Source: JAFLUQ01 sp964442035 (GTDB taxonomy: Bacteria > Bacillota > Clostridia > UMGS1883). Taken from it: DNA of 20,769 bases. The position numbers were made by a program, and so were the translations under genes. Of this stretch, positions 13,654 through 20,769 are shown one piece after another. Under the pieces are notes generated by a model. That model saw only the letters and a program-made list of their open reading frames with translations. It had not been told where the DNA came from and did not search any database. Location: NCBI GenBank assembly GCA_964442035.1, contig CAYTWZ010000025.1:1-20769 (forward strand). The letters are read 5' to 3'. The number at the start of each line of letters is the position of its first letter. The first letter of the stretch is position 1.

Positions 13654-15924
13654 ATGCTTCTTAATTATCAGCTTCCCGAAGAATTTTCCGCTGCCCTTGC
13701 CCCTGTGCTTAAGGGAGAGGAAATACTGTATTGCCTGCCATACGATTTGACTCCCGAGCAGAAGTATACCAACGGCTTTATGGTGATAACCGCTACCCGG
13801 CTGATCGTGCTTAGGGACGGAGCGGTTGAAAAGATTATCCCTGTTAAAGGCATTACCGGTATCTGTTGCGGGGAGCTAAATTCCTCCGGTATGCTTGAGG
13901 CAACTGTCAATGGCGAACCCTGCCCCGTGGTGTTCTTTTCTATGGAGCATATGGCTCGCTACTCTATGGCCGAGCGTATAGTTAACGACCTTATCAATGG
14001 TCATAGGCCTACGGTGGTCAGCTTTGACGATGAAAAAAAATGCCCCAAGTGCGGACGAGCCTATATACGCAACACTCGTATATGCCGAAACTGTAGCGAC
14101 CGTATGGGTGTTTTGAAGCGCATATGGAAGATCAGTCGCCCTTGCTGGGGAATGTATGGCGTACTTTTGGTAATATTTTGGCTTAACAGCGCGGTAATGC
14201 TCTATTCTCCCGCTGTCAGTAAGCGGCTAATTAACGAGGTGCTTGTACAGTTCGGCGCGGGCAGTGAGCTTTTGCCCAGGCTTTTGTGGCTTGTGGCGCT
14301 GACCGGACTTTGCTCGCTGGCGACCACTGTTATCGGAGCGGCTCGCGATGTTGTGTCTGCCAAGGCCAGTAATCTGCTTGTTCGCGACTTGCGTAACGAG
14401 ATTTACAAAAAGGTTCAGAATATGCCTCTCAGCTATATCGAGGAGAAGCAGGCCGGCGACCTGATGCATCGCATCAACGATGACACCGGACGAATTCAGC
14501 AGTTTATCCAGAATGTAGCCGTTCAGGCTATAAATGAGGTGTGTCTGTTTATCGGCGTAGGAATAGTGGTGGTATGTTACAGTCCCATAATGGCGCTGCT
14601 CATCCTTATTCCGATTCCCATTGCCCTGTTTATAATAAACCGTGTTCGCAATTCTGTGCGTCAGAGGTATCACCGTCAGTGGCGGCGCATGGACAAGCTA
14701 ACCGACACTCTCAACAATGTACTCAACGGTATAAAGGTAGTCAAGGTTTTCGGTCAGGAGGAAAGGGAGATTAAGCACTTCCGAACCGTGGCTTCCGATG
14801 TACGGGACACTACCTGCAATACTGAAAAATACGTGTATACCGTGTTCCCGGTCATCAAATTTTTGGTGGGATTTGGCAGCTACTTTGTGACCATGTACGG
14901 CGGCATGATGGTGCTTGGCAAGGAAATGGGTCTTGGGGAACTGATGCAGTTTTCCACCTACGCGGGGTATCTTTACAGCCGCCTTGAATGGTTCAGTATG
15001 CTTCCCCGTCAAGTGAGCCAGGCCATCACCAGCGCACAGCGTGTGTTTGAGGTCATGGACGAGGAGCCTGTTCCCGAACCCGCCGCGCATATAAGCGCGG
15101 AGAGCATACAGGGCGACGTGGATTTTGAAAACGTTACCTTTGGCTACAAAGCGTATAAGAGTGTGCTCAAGAATATTGATCTCAATGTGAAAAAGGGCGA
15201 AATGATCGGCCTTGTGGGTCACAGCGGAGCCGGAAAATCCACAATGATAAATCTGCTTATGCGTCTGTACAAGGCGGATGATGGAAATATAAGGATCGAT
15301 GGCAACAATATCGAGGATTACGGCCTTGCGGATTATAAAAACCGTATCGGCGTTGTTCTTCAGGAAAGCTATCTGTTCAGCGGCAGTATCATCAACAACA
15401 TACGCTACGCCCGTCCCGATGCCACCGAGGATGAATGTATACGTGCGGCAAAAATAGCCAATGCCCACGAGTTTATAATCAATTTGCCCGACGGATATGA
15501 TACATATGTGGGCGAAAAGGGGCAGCGTCTCAGTGGCGGCGAACGCCAGCGCATAGCTATCGCCCGAGCCGTACTCAGCGACCCAAAGATAATGATACTT
15601 GACGAGGCCACCGCGTCAGTTGATACGGAGACCGAGCAGCAGATACAGGAGGCTCTTGGCAGACTGATCAAGGATCGTACCACCTTTGCCATCGCTCACC
15701 GTCTTTCCACTCTGAAAAACGCTGACCGCCTTGTGGTTCTTGAAGAAGGCCGCGTTGCGGAGGTGGGCAGCCACAATCGACTTATGGAAAAGGACGGGAT
15801 CTACGCCTCACTTGTACGAGCCCAGCGCACTATGACCGCCATGTCCGTAGCGATTGATGAGGGCGGTCACGGCCCCGGTCCGGGTCCGGGCCCGGGCGGA
15901 CGCTCCGGCCCGCCCCCAAGATAA
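13654..15924 (+). CDS. ABC exporter half-transporter with N-terminal PH-like region and zinc ribbon (subunit 2)
   Basis: The 756-residue protein repeats the layout of subunit 1. A PH-like region spans ~20-115 (GFMVITATRLIVLRDG, KIIPVKGITGI). The zinc ribbon has CPKC...CRNC (C130, C133, C144, C147). The type I exporter membrane domain covers ~160-455, and the ATPase ~488-725 has Walker A GHSGAGKS (522-529), RLSGGERQR (625-633), IMILDE (646-651) and His 682. Both paralogues therefore look ATPase competent. The membrane and N-terminal parts are diverged while the ATPases stay close. The C-terminus is an odd low-complexity tail, GHGPGPGPGPGGRSGPPPR (738-756). AAGGAG at 13637-13642 lies 11 bases before the ATG. 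No strong terminator follows. Confidence 0.88.
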   Translation: MLLNYQLPEEFSAALAPVLKGEEILYCLPYDLTPEQKYTNGFMVITATRLIVLRDGAVEKIIPVKGITGICCGELNSSGMLEATVNGEPCPVVFFSMEHMARYSMAERIVNDLINGHRPTVVSFDDEKKCPKCGRAYIRNTRICRNCSDRMGVLKRIWKISRPCWGMYGVLLVIFWLNSAVMLYSPAVSKRLINEVLVQFGAGSELLPRLLWLVALTGLCSLATTVIGAARDVVSAKASNLLVRDLRNEIYKKVQNMPLSYIEEKQAGDLMHRINDDTGRIQQFIQNVAVQAINEVCLFIGVGIVVVCYSPIMALLILIPIPIALFIINRVRNSVRQRYHRQWRRMDKLTDTLNNVLNGIKVVKVFGQEEREIKHFRTVASDVRDTTCNTEKYVYTVFPVIKFLVGFGSYFVTMYGGMMVLGKEMGLGELMQFSTYAGYLYSRLEWFSMLPRQVSQAITSAQRVFEVMDEEPVPEPAAHISAESIQGDVDFENVTFGYKAYKSVLKNIDLNVKKGEMIGLVGHSGAGKSTMINLLMRLYKADDGNIRIDGNNIEDYGLADYKNRIGVVLQESYLFSGSIINNIRYARPDATEDECIRAAKIANAHEFIINLPDGYDTYVGEKGQRLSGGERQRIAIARAVLSDPKIMILDEATASVDTETEQQIQEALGRLIKDRTTFAIAHRLSTLKNADRLVVLEEGRVAEVGSHNRLMEKDGIYASLVRAQRTMTAMSVAIDEGGHGPGPGPGPGGRSGPPPR

Positions 15925-15955
15925 CAGTATTTACTGAAACTGCAAATTTTGCCTT

Positions 15956-15984
15956 TTGAATAAACAGACGGCAAATTCCATAAT
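15956..15984 (+). promoter_or_regulatory. Candidate sigma-A promoter of degV
   Basis: TTGAAT (15956-15961), a 17-base spacer and CATAAT (15979-15984), 34 bases before the degV ATG. It suggests degV can be transcribed apart from the ABC operon, although read-through is not excluded. Confidence 0.5.
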
Positions 15985-16018
15985 TTAAAACAATAAAAAA
16001 CACAAGGAGAATACACCA

Positions 16019-16912
16019 ATGTCAAAAATTAAGCTTATTACAGACACAGGCAGTGATATTAAGCCGGTCGTGGCGGAACGCCACAACATCAGACTCATCC
16101 CTTTCAGCTACAGCTTTGACGGCGAGACCTTCCTCAAAAGCTATGTGGATCAGACAATTGACGAATTTTATGATATGCTCAGGAAAGCTCCCGAACCGGC
16201 CAAGACCGCTCAGATAACTCCGGCCCAGTATGGGGATATTTACCGGGAGGAGATCGCCAACGGTTATGACGCGATTATTGTAGTTACCCTTAGCGCCAAT
16301 GCCAGCGGCACCTTTCAGAATGCTAACATTGCGGCTCGTGAAGTCATGGACGAGACAGACTGCGACATCAGGATAGTTGACTCCCAAACCTATACATGCC
16401 TTTACGGTCAGCCCGTTATCCACGCGGCCAAAATGATCGAGGGCGGTGCGGGTATAGACGAAACGGAAAAATTTCTTAAGGAAGCCACGGCTGATTTTAA
16501 CGCGGTATTTGTAGCCGACAGCCTGGATTATCTGTTTAAGGGCGGGCGCATAAACCGCGCCACGGTGCTTTTTGCCAATATGCTTGACATCAAGCCCATC
16601 CTTACTGTAGGCGGAGGTCTTGTTGTGCAGTCTGACAAGGTGCGCGGGGAAAAGCGCGTAAACAAAAAGATCGTTGAGATGGCTGCCAAAACTGCCGGAG
16701 ACCTTAACGGTAAGACTATAATAACCGTGGAGGGCGATGTGCCCGAAAAGCTGGCCGCTCTTGAGGATGAGCTTAAGCGTCAGTTCCCTGGTGTAAATAT
16801 AGAGCACTGCAAGGTTGGTTCTATCATAGGCACTCATATCGGCCCCACACTTTACGGCTTTGCGTATTCCACCTCCGGAGCATTTGATATAAGCGACTAC
16901 GAAGAAGAATAA
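16019..16912 (+). CDS. DegV family protein (FakB-like fatty-acid-binding)
   Basis: DegV/FakB proteins bind a long-chain fatty acid and, with the kinase FakA, make acyl-phosphate for phospholipid synthesis. The 297-residue protein is of normal length. It has the N-terminal ITDTGSDI, the loop TLSANASGTFQNA (~94-106), IVDSQT (~118-123), and the YLFKGGRI segment (~177-184) followed by DIKPIL, all typical of the fold. AAGGAG lies nine bases before the ATG. Firmicutes carry several paralogues with different lipid preference, so the ligand cannot be read from sequence. No fakA is in the window. It follows the ABC operon by 94 bases and precedes the FMN riboswitch. Confidence 0.93.
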   Translation: MSKIKLITDTGSDIKPVVAERHNIRLIPFSYSFDGETFLKSYVDQTIDEFYDMLRKAPEPAKTAQITPAQYGDIYREEIANGYDAIIVVTLSANASGTFQNANIAAREVMDETDCDIRIVDSQTYTCLYGQPVIHAAKMIEGGAGIDETEKFLKEATADFNAVFVADSLDYLFKGGRINRATVLFANMLDIKPILTVGGGLVVQSDKVRGEKRVNKKIVEMAAKTAGDLNGKTIITVEGDVPEKLAALEDELKRQFPGVNIEHCKVGSIIGTHIGPTLYGFAYSTSGAFDISDYEEE

Positions 16913-16986
16913 TTTCTTTCGTCTGAATTACAAAAGACAGCCTCAAAAAACCTCCGCAAATTTAGCGGGAATGATACATTTTGGTA

Positions 16987-17015
16987 TTGACACAGGTCGC
17001 TCTATGTGGTATTAT
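16987..17015 (+). promoter_or_regulatory. Sigma-A promoter of the FMN riboswitch/ribU unit
   Basis: A perfect TTGACA (16987-16992), a 17-base spacer and TATTAT (17010-17015) preceded by TGG. The riboswitch begins about 20 bases downstream. Confidence 0.85.
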
Positions 17016-17030
17016 GTAATAGTAAATTGA

Positions 17031-17150
17031 ATATTCTTCGGGGCAGGGTGAAATTCCCTACCGGCGGTAACAGTCCGCGAACCCGGTATACTCCGGGTCG
17101 ATTCGGTGAAATTCCGAAACCGACGGTATAGTCCGGATGAGAGAAGAGAG
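17031..17150 (+). promoter_or_regulatory. FMN riboswitch (RFN element)
   Basis: The conserved RFN segments occur in order: ATTCTTCGGGGCAGGGTGAA, TTCCCTACCGGCGGT, AGTCCGCGA, then GGTGAAATTCCG, CCGACGGTATAGTCCGGATG and GAGAGAAGA closing the P1 stem with the opening TCTTC. It senses flavin mononucleotide. A terminator hairpin sits immediately downstream and ribU follows, so FMN binding is expected to stop transcription early. Confidence 0.97.
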
Positions 17151-17175
17151 GTGTTTTTGCGTACAGGATCACTTA

Positions 17176-17202
17176 GGCTCCGATTTGTAGTCGGAGTCTT
17201 TT
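17176..17202 (+). terminator. Riboswitch-controlled terminator before ribU
   Basis: GGCTCCGA (17176-17183) pairs with TCGGAGTC (17191-17198) through a seven-base loop, with one G-U pair, followed by TTTT. It lies between the FMN aptamer and the ribU ribosome site, fitting a transcription-attenuation expression platform. Confidence 0.85.
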
Positions 17203-17229
17203 CATTTCATATTGAAAGGAAAATATTTT

Positions 17230-17883
17230 ATGAACAGTAACGCAAAAAAAATAACAACATTGGCAATGCTGTCCGCAATGGCCTTTGCCGTAGTGGCCTG
17301 TGTACATATTCCGTTTATCCCGGGGGTAGCATTCCTTACATATGACCCTAAGGATGTAATAATTGCCGTTGGCGGCTTTATTTTCGGACCCATTGCTGCA
17401 GTCGCCGTCAGCCTGATCGTAGCCTTGACCGAAATGGTTACCTTCAGCAGTACCGGCTTTATAGGTATGATAATGAACGTGATTTCCAGCGTGGCATTTG
17501 GGGCTGTTTCGTCAGGAATATACCGCCGCAATCGCACCCTTAAGGGAGCGGGGTTGGGGCTGGCCGCCGCCGTGGCGGCTCAGACAGCTGTTATGTTGCT
17601 GTGGAACTATTTTATCACTCCCATCTATATGGGATATCCAAGGGAGACTGTGGCCGCTATGCTTATACCGGTGTTCCTGCCCTTTAACCTCATTAAAGGA
17701 GGCATTAATGCGGCTCTTACCATGCTGATTTACAAGCCTGTGGTAACAGCGTTGAGAAAGGTGCGGCTCGTGCCGGACAACGGCGGCTATAAGAGCAAGG
17801 CAAGCGTCTGGGTAGTACTTGTTTCCGTTCTGCTGTTGGCAAGCCTTATATGCCTCATACTTGTTTTGAACGGCGTGATTTAG
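17230..17883 (+). CDS. ribU: Riboflavin ECF transporter S component RibU
   Basis: RibU is the membrane substrate-binding subunit that captures riboflavin and works with the shared EcfA-EcfA'-EcfT energising module, which is not in this window. The 217-residue protein has the family's helices, the N-terminal KKITTLAMLSAMAFAV, the segment PKDVIIAVGGFIFGP (~41-55), and NVISSVAFGAVSSGIYRR followed by LLWNYFITPIYMG. ATG 17230 is chosen: AAAGGA lies nine bases upstream, and an in-frame TTG at 17212 precedes that site. The FMN riboswitch and terminator upstream confirm a riboflavin role. A C-terminal extra helix (ASVWVVLVSVLLLASLICLI) extends it. A bidirectional terminator follows at 18020. Confidence 0.95.
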   Translation: MNSNAKKITTLAMLSAMAFAVVACVHIPFIPGVAFLTYDPKDVIIAVGGFIFGPIAAVAVSLIVALTEMVTFSSTGFIGMIMNVISSVAFGAVSSGIYRRNRTLKGAGLGLAAAVAAQTAVMLLWNYFITPIYMGYPRETVAAMLIPVFLPFNLIKGGINAALTMLIYKPVVTALRKVRLVPDNGGYKSKASVWVVLVSVLLLASLICLILVLNGVI

Positions 17884-18019
17884 TTGTTTGTTTCCGCCAA
17901 TCACCGCGGGAGCCGGATTAATCCGGTCCGGCGTAAATGCTTGAGCTGCGGGCAACTTTTGGGCGCATATGGCAGAGTCCCTGACCGTATCAAAAAATAT
18001 TAACACCGAAATAACATAT

Positions 18020-18049
18020 AAAAAGGATCTCGTGCTTGAGATCCTTTTT
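18020..18049. terminator. Bidirectional terminator between ribU and pnp
   Basis: AAAAAGGATCTC (18020-18031) pairs perfectly with GAGATCCTTTTT (18038-18049) around a six-base loop. T runs exist in both directions, serving the converging ribU and pnp transcripts. Confidence 0.92.
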
Positions 18050-18080
18050 GCATGTTAGAATATTTTTATTTTAAGCTTTT

Positions 18081-20165
18081 TCAGTCTTTGGGAAGGGCGT
18101 CCTTGCGGGAGAAATTATAGCGTCCCATGCGGTCCACCTCAATAAGCTTGACTACGATCTCGTCCCCGACCGAAACAACATCGCTGACCTTTTCAACACG
18201 CTTTGTGTCCAGCTTGGAAATATGAACAAGGCCTTCCTTGCCGGGAAGATATTCAACAAAGCAGCCGAAATCCATCAAACGTGTAACCTTGGCATTAAAT
18301 ACATCGCCAATGTGGATGTCTCCGGCTATGCCGCGGACGATTTTAAGAGCGCGCTGAGCGGCCTCGGAATCGTTTGTGGCAAAGAAGATCGTCCCATCGT
18401 CCTCAATGTCAATCTTAACGCCGGTCTCAGCGGTAATCCTCTGAATGATCTTGCCGCCTTTACCGATAACATCGCTGATCTTTTCGGGGTCGATCTGGGT
18501 GGAAATGATCTTGGGCGCATATTTGCTAAGCTCGGCTCTGGGCTGAGATATGCAGGGAAGCATGCACTCGTCAAGAATTTTAAACCTTGCGGCTCTGGTC
18601 TTCACAAGAGCCTCATGAATGATTTCGGGCTTAAGGCCGTCGATTTTGATGTCTACCTGAATGGCAGTTACACCCTTCTTGGTTCCGGCAACCTTAAAGT
18701 CCATATCACCAAAGAAGTCCTCAAGTCCCTGAATGTCCACCATTGTTATATACCGGTCGCCCTCAGTCACAAGACCGCAGGAAATACCGGCTACCGGGGC
18801 TTTGATGGGTACGCCCGCGTCCATAAGAGCAAGTGTGCTGCCGCAGATGCTGCCCTGAGAGGTGGAGCCGTTTGAGGAAAGCACCTCGGAAACCACGCGC
18901 AGGGCGTATGGAAATTCGTCAACTCCGGGGATAACCGGCACAAGGGCCTTTTCAGCCAGCGCGCCGTGGCCGATTTCACGGCGTCCGGGACCGCGGCTGG
19001 CGCGAGTCTCGCCTACGGAGTAGGAGGGGAAGTTGTACTGGTGCATATAGCGCTTTGACTCTTCATCATCTATGCCGTCAAGAAGCTGCTCCTCGGAAAC
19101 AGTTCCTAAGGTAACTGTGGTGAGTACCTGAGTTTGCCCGCGGGTGAACAGACCGCTACCGTGTGTCCTGGGCAGAATGCCTACCTCGGCTGAAAGGGGA
19201 CGAATGTCCTCAAGCCCGCGTCCGTCCACACGCTTCCCCTCGTCCAATATCCAGCGGCGTACGACATATTTCTGAAGCTTGTAAATGGCTTCGTCAATAA
19301 CAGCCTCCTGTTCGGGATATTTTTCCCCAAGCTGCTCATAAACAAAGGAGTAGACCTCTTTGAGATTTTCTTCACGGACGTTTTTGTCATCTGTGTCAAG
19401 GGCGGCCTTTACCTTGTTTATGGCGATGCTCTTTACATCCTCGTAAAGCTCATCGGGTACTACCATAGACTGGTATTCAAACTTGGGCTTACCGATCTCG
19501 GCCTGAATTTCACTGATGAATCTGCATATCTTCTGGATCTCCTTGTGCGCGGCCATAATTCCTTCAAACACTGTGTCCTCGGGAACCTCGTTGGCTCCGG
19601 CCTCGATCATGTTGACCTTTTCGGCAGTACCGGCAATGGTCAGGAACATGTCACTCTTCTTGCGCTGTTCCTGCGTGGGATTGATCACTATTTTGCCGTC
19701 GACAAGACCTACTGTTGCGCCGGCAATGGGCCCGTTGAATGGAATGTTGGAAATAGAGATCGCAATGGACGCGCCGATCATCGCGGTGATAACAGGGTCG
19801 TTGTCCTGATCCACGCTCATTACAGTTGCTACAATGGCAACATCGTTGCGCAGATCTTTGGGGAACAGGGGACGAATGGGACGGTCAATACACCTGGAGG
19901 CCAGTATGGCCTTTTCGGAAGGACGGCCTTCGCGCTTAAGATAGCTTCCGGGAATTTTGCCCACGGAGTAAAGCTTTTCCTCATAATCTACCGCCAAAGG
20001 GAAGAAGTCAATCCCGTCCCTGGGCTTGGCGGACGCTGTCGCGGTAGCGTGAACTACGGTATCGCCGTAGCGTACAAGGCAGGCGCCTCCGGCCAGCTGA
20101 GCCATTTTGCCTGTTTCAATGATCAGGGGACGGCCACAGAATTCAGTTTCAAACACTTTGAACAT
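18081..20165 (-). CDS. pnp: Polyribonucleotide nucleotidyltransferase (PNPase)
   Basis: PNPase degrades RNA 3' to 5' by phosphorolysis and can also add tails; it works as a trimer. The 694-residue protein is full length. It has two RNase PH-like domains (about 1-220 and 310-540), the second with the motif SNGSTSQGSICGSTLALMDA. A KH domain (~554-614, VIGKGGKIIQRI) and a C-terminal S1 domain (~615-690, GDVFNAKVTRLMDFGCFVEY) follow. The FFGDMDFKVAGT segment near the active site is conserved. GGAGGT lies eight bases upstream of the ATG. It is downstream of rpsO, the classic rpsO-pnp order, with hairpins between the genes. Confidence 0.97.
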   Translation of the reverse strand: MFKVFETEFCGRPLIIETGKMAQLAGGACLVRYGDTVVHATATASAKPRDGIDFFPLAVDYEEKLYSVGKIPGSYLKREGRPSEKAILASRCIDRPIRPLFPKDLRNDVAIVATVMSVDQDNDPVITAMIGASIAISISNIPFNGPIAGATVGLVDGKIVINPTQEQRKKSDMFLTIAGTAEKVNMIEAGANEVPEDTVFEGIMAAHKEIQKICRFISEIQAEIGKPKFEYQSMVVPDELYEDVKSIAINKVKAALDTDDKNVREENLKEVYSFVYEQLGEKYPEQEAVIDEAIYKLQKYVVRRWILDEGKRVDGRGLEDIRPLSAEVGILPRTHGSGLFTRGQTQVLTTVTLGTVSEEQLLDGIDDEESKRYMHQYNFPSYSVGETRASRGPGRREIGHGALAEKALVPVIPGVDEFPYALRVVSEVLSSNGSTSQGSICGSTLALMDAGVPIKAPVAGISCGLVTEGDRYITMVDIQGLEDFFGDMDFKVAGTKKGVTAIQVDIKIDGLKPEIIHEALVKTRAARFKILDECMLPCISQPRAELSKYAPKIISTQIDPEKISDVIGKGGKIIQRITAETGVKIDIEDDGTIFFATNDSEAAQRALKIVRGIAGDIHIGDVFNAKVTRLMDFGCFVEYLPGKEGLVHISKLDTKRVEKVSDVVSVGDEIVVKLIEVDRMGRYNFSRKDALPKD

Positions 20166-20199
20166 TTAACATTACCTCCATATAAAATAAAATTTTTCG

Positions 20200-20267
20200 G
20201 AGGGGTCAGGGTTCACTTATATAAGAATACATCAATATCCTTATATAAGTGTAGACGCCTGCCCCTC
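20200..20267 (-). other. Long hairpin in the pnp 5' leader (candidate RNase III site)
   Basis: CACTTATATAAG (20214-20225) pairs perfectly with CTTATATAAGTG (20240-20251) around a 14-base loop. An outer stem, GAGGGGTCAGG with CCTGCCCCTC (20200-20210 and 20258-20267), adds ten pairs with one bulge and an internal loop. It lies 34 bases upstream of the pnp start. In E. coli an RNase III-cut hairpin at this place lets PNPase repress itself; the same role here is inference. Confidence 0.6.
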
Positions 20268-20302
20268 ATTTGCTCCTTGGAAAATCCTTTTGGAACATGA
20301 AA

Positions 20303-20333
20303 GCAGAGCGTGAGAAAAACACCCACGCTCTGC
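20303..20333 (-). terminator. Hairpin just after rpsO, weak terminator or processing stem
   Basis: GCAGAGCGTG pairs perfectly with CACGCTCTGC (10 bp, 11-base loop) seven bases after the rpsO stop. The following TTTCAT is a poor T run, so it may only partly terminate or may protect the rpsO mRNA end. Confidence 0.55.
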
Positions 20334-20339
20334 AAGCAG

Positions 20340-20603
20340 TTACTTTCTTAAACCAAGCTTTTCAACAATCGCACGGTAACGCTCAATATCCACCTTAGCA
20401 AGATAGTTAAGAAGGCCTCTGCGCTGGCCAACCATTTTGAGAAGGCCTCTGCGGGAGTGGTGATCCTTCTTGTAGATCTTAAGGTGTTCGTTGAGGTGAT
20501 TGATCCTTTCTGTAAGGATAGCGATCTGAACTTCGGGAGAACCTGTGTCACCTTCGTGAAGCTTGTAGGCGTCGATAATAGCCTGCTTTTGTTCTTTCTG
20601 CAT
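20340..20603 (-). CDS. rpsO: 30S ribosomal protein S15
   Basis: S15 binds the three-way junction of helices 20-22 of 16S rRNA early in small-subunit assembly. The 87-residue protein has the family signature LHEGDTGSPEVQIAILTERI (~15-34) and HHSRRGLLKMVGQRRGLLNYL (~48-68). The ATG at 20603 gives MQKEQKQAII, the normal N-terminus, with GGAGGTG ending nine bases upstream; the open frame continues upstream but homologues do not. A strong promoter and a ~95-base leader precede it. Confidence 0.97.
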   Translation of the reverse strand: MQKEQKQAIIDAYKLHEGDTGSPEVQIAILTERINHLNEHLKIYKKDHHSRRGLLKMVGQRRGLLNYLAKVDIERYRAIVEKLGLRK

Positions 20604-20697
20604 AAAAAAATGCACCTCCATAATTATTTCGGCACAACCTCCGCGCTCCGAGGACAGGGTTGGAGTTGCCCTGTTCACAGCAACGGGATATATACCA
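20604..20697 (-). promoter_or_regulatory. rpsO 5' leader, possible S15 autoregulatory structure
   Basis: The leader between the promoter and the rpsO ATG is GC-rich and structured. ACAGGG and CCCTGT form a six-base stem around a nine-base loop near 20656-20676. GGCAAC/GGTTGTGCC complementarity could form an alternative stem close to the ribosome site. S15 commonly represses its own mRNA through such leaders, but I cannot match this one to a known class. Confidence 0.4.
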
Positions 20698-20703
20698 AAG
20701 GTT

Positions 20704-20732
20704 AGTATAGCATTAAAGCGGCGGCTTGTCAA
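20704..20732 (-). promoter_or_regulatory. Sigma-A promoter of rpsO-pnp
   Basis: On the minus strand, a perfect TTGACA (20732-20727) is followed by a 17-base spacer and TATACT (20709-20704). Confidence 0.88.
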
Positions 20733-20758
20733 TAGAAAAAATATAATTATTTTGAAAA

Positions 20759-20769
20759 ATAACTAAACG
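20759..20769. repeat. Probable end of a third repeat copy, cut by the window edge
   Basis: ATAACTAAACG is identical over 11 bases to the terminal repeat of the elements at 489 and (inverted) 6344. It lies at the last bases of the window in the same orientation as the left end of copy 1, so the body would follow outside. Confidence 0.45.

Noticed and set aside
10809..15924. Cyanophycin export or storage locus
   Set aside because: No cyanophycin synthetase or cyanophycinase is present; the link rests only on family naming in other phyla.
17912..17932. GCCGGA...TCCGGC hairpin with inner CCGGATTAATCCGG palindrome after ribU
   Set aside because: No T run follows and the strong terminator is at 18020; no clear function.
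20604..20732. Upstream extension of the rpsO frame
   Set aside because: It crosses the promoter and leader; S15 homologues start at the MQKEQK methionine.
1..20769. CRISPR array, phage or transposase genes
   Set aside because: No regular direct repeats with spacers and no integrase, transposase or phage structural gene were found.

Overview
The window looks like a chromosomal segment of a spore-former-type Firmicute in class Clostridia, probably an uncultured gut or anaerobic lineage. Evidence: a sporulation-type SigH, an FMN-riboswitch-controlled ECF riboflavin transporter (RibU), DegV, RqcH, the dxs-tlyA pair and the rpsO-pnp pair, strong AGGAGG-type ribosome sites, TTGACA/TATAAT promoters, and secreted proteins with copper-amine-oxidase-like stalk domains. 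Most genes look near 50% GC by eye. The left edge (1-480) is clearly more AT-rich. Species cannot be named from the sequence alone.

Layout. 1-366 is the 3' end of a stalk-domain protein. 367-780 has no normal gene; it holds a GC-rich interspersed repeat, a long hairpin, and a 12-codon ORF that reads like the first residues of a response regulator. 781-2307 (minus) is a ComM/YifB AAA ATPase. 2308-2643 holds its promoter, a 173-bp MITE-like element with 22-bp inverted ends, and the promoter of a secreted GH105-type glycoside hydrolase (2644-4884) with stalk and F5/8C-like domains. 4897-6159 (minus) is sigH, tRNA-Gly(CCC) and a double zinc-ribbon protein. 6192-15924 (plus) is a probable operon: rqcH, dxs, tlyA, then ABC half-transporter, DUF1854 protein, ABC half-transporter. 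16019-16912 is degV. 16987-17883 is an FMN riboswitch plus ribU. 18081-20732 (minus) is rpsO-pnp.

The strongest candidate for a little-described system is 10809-15924. Two paralogous but diverged ABC exporter subunits each carry a cytosolic N-terminal PH-like region and a four-cysteine zinc ribbon ahead of the membrane domain, and a DUF1854 protein is encoded between them. Related ABC/DUF1854 genes are known to me next to cyanophycin genes in betaproteobacteria, but no cyanophycin gene is present here, so the substrate is open.

The second theme is mobile or repeated DNA. A roughly 125-bp GC-rich element with inverted ends occurs at 489-611 and 6219-6344, and its end motif reappears at the last 11 bases of the window. 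The copy at 6219-6344 lies between the promoter and the ribosome site of rqcH, so it is transcribed as that gene's 5' leader.
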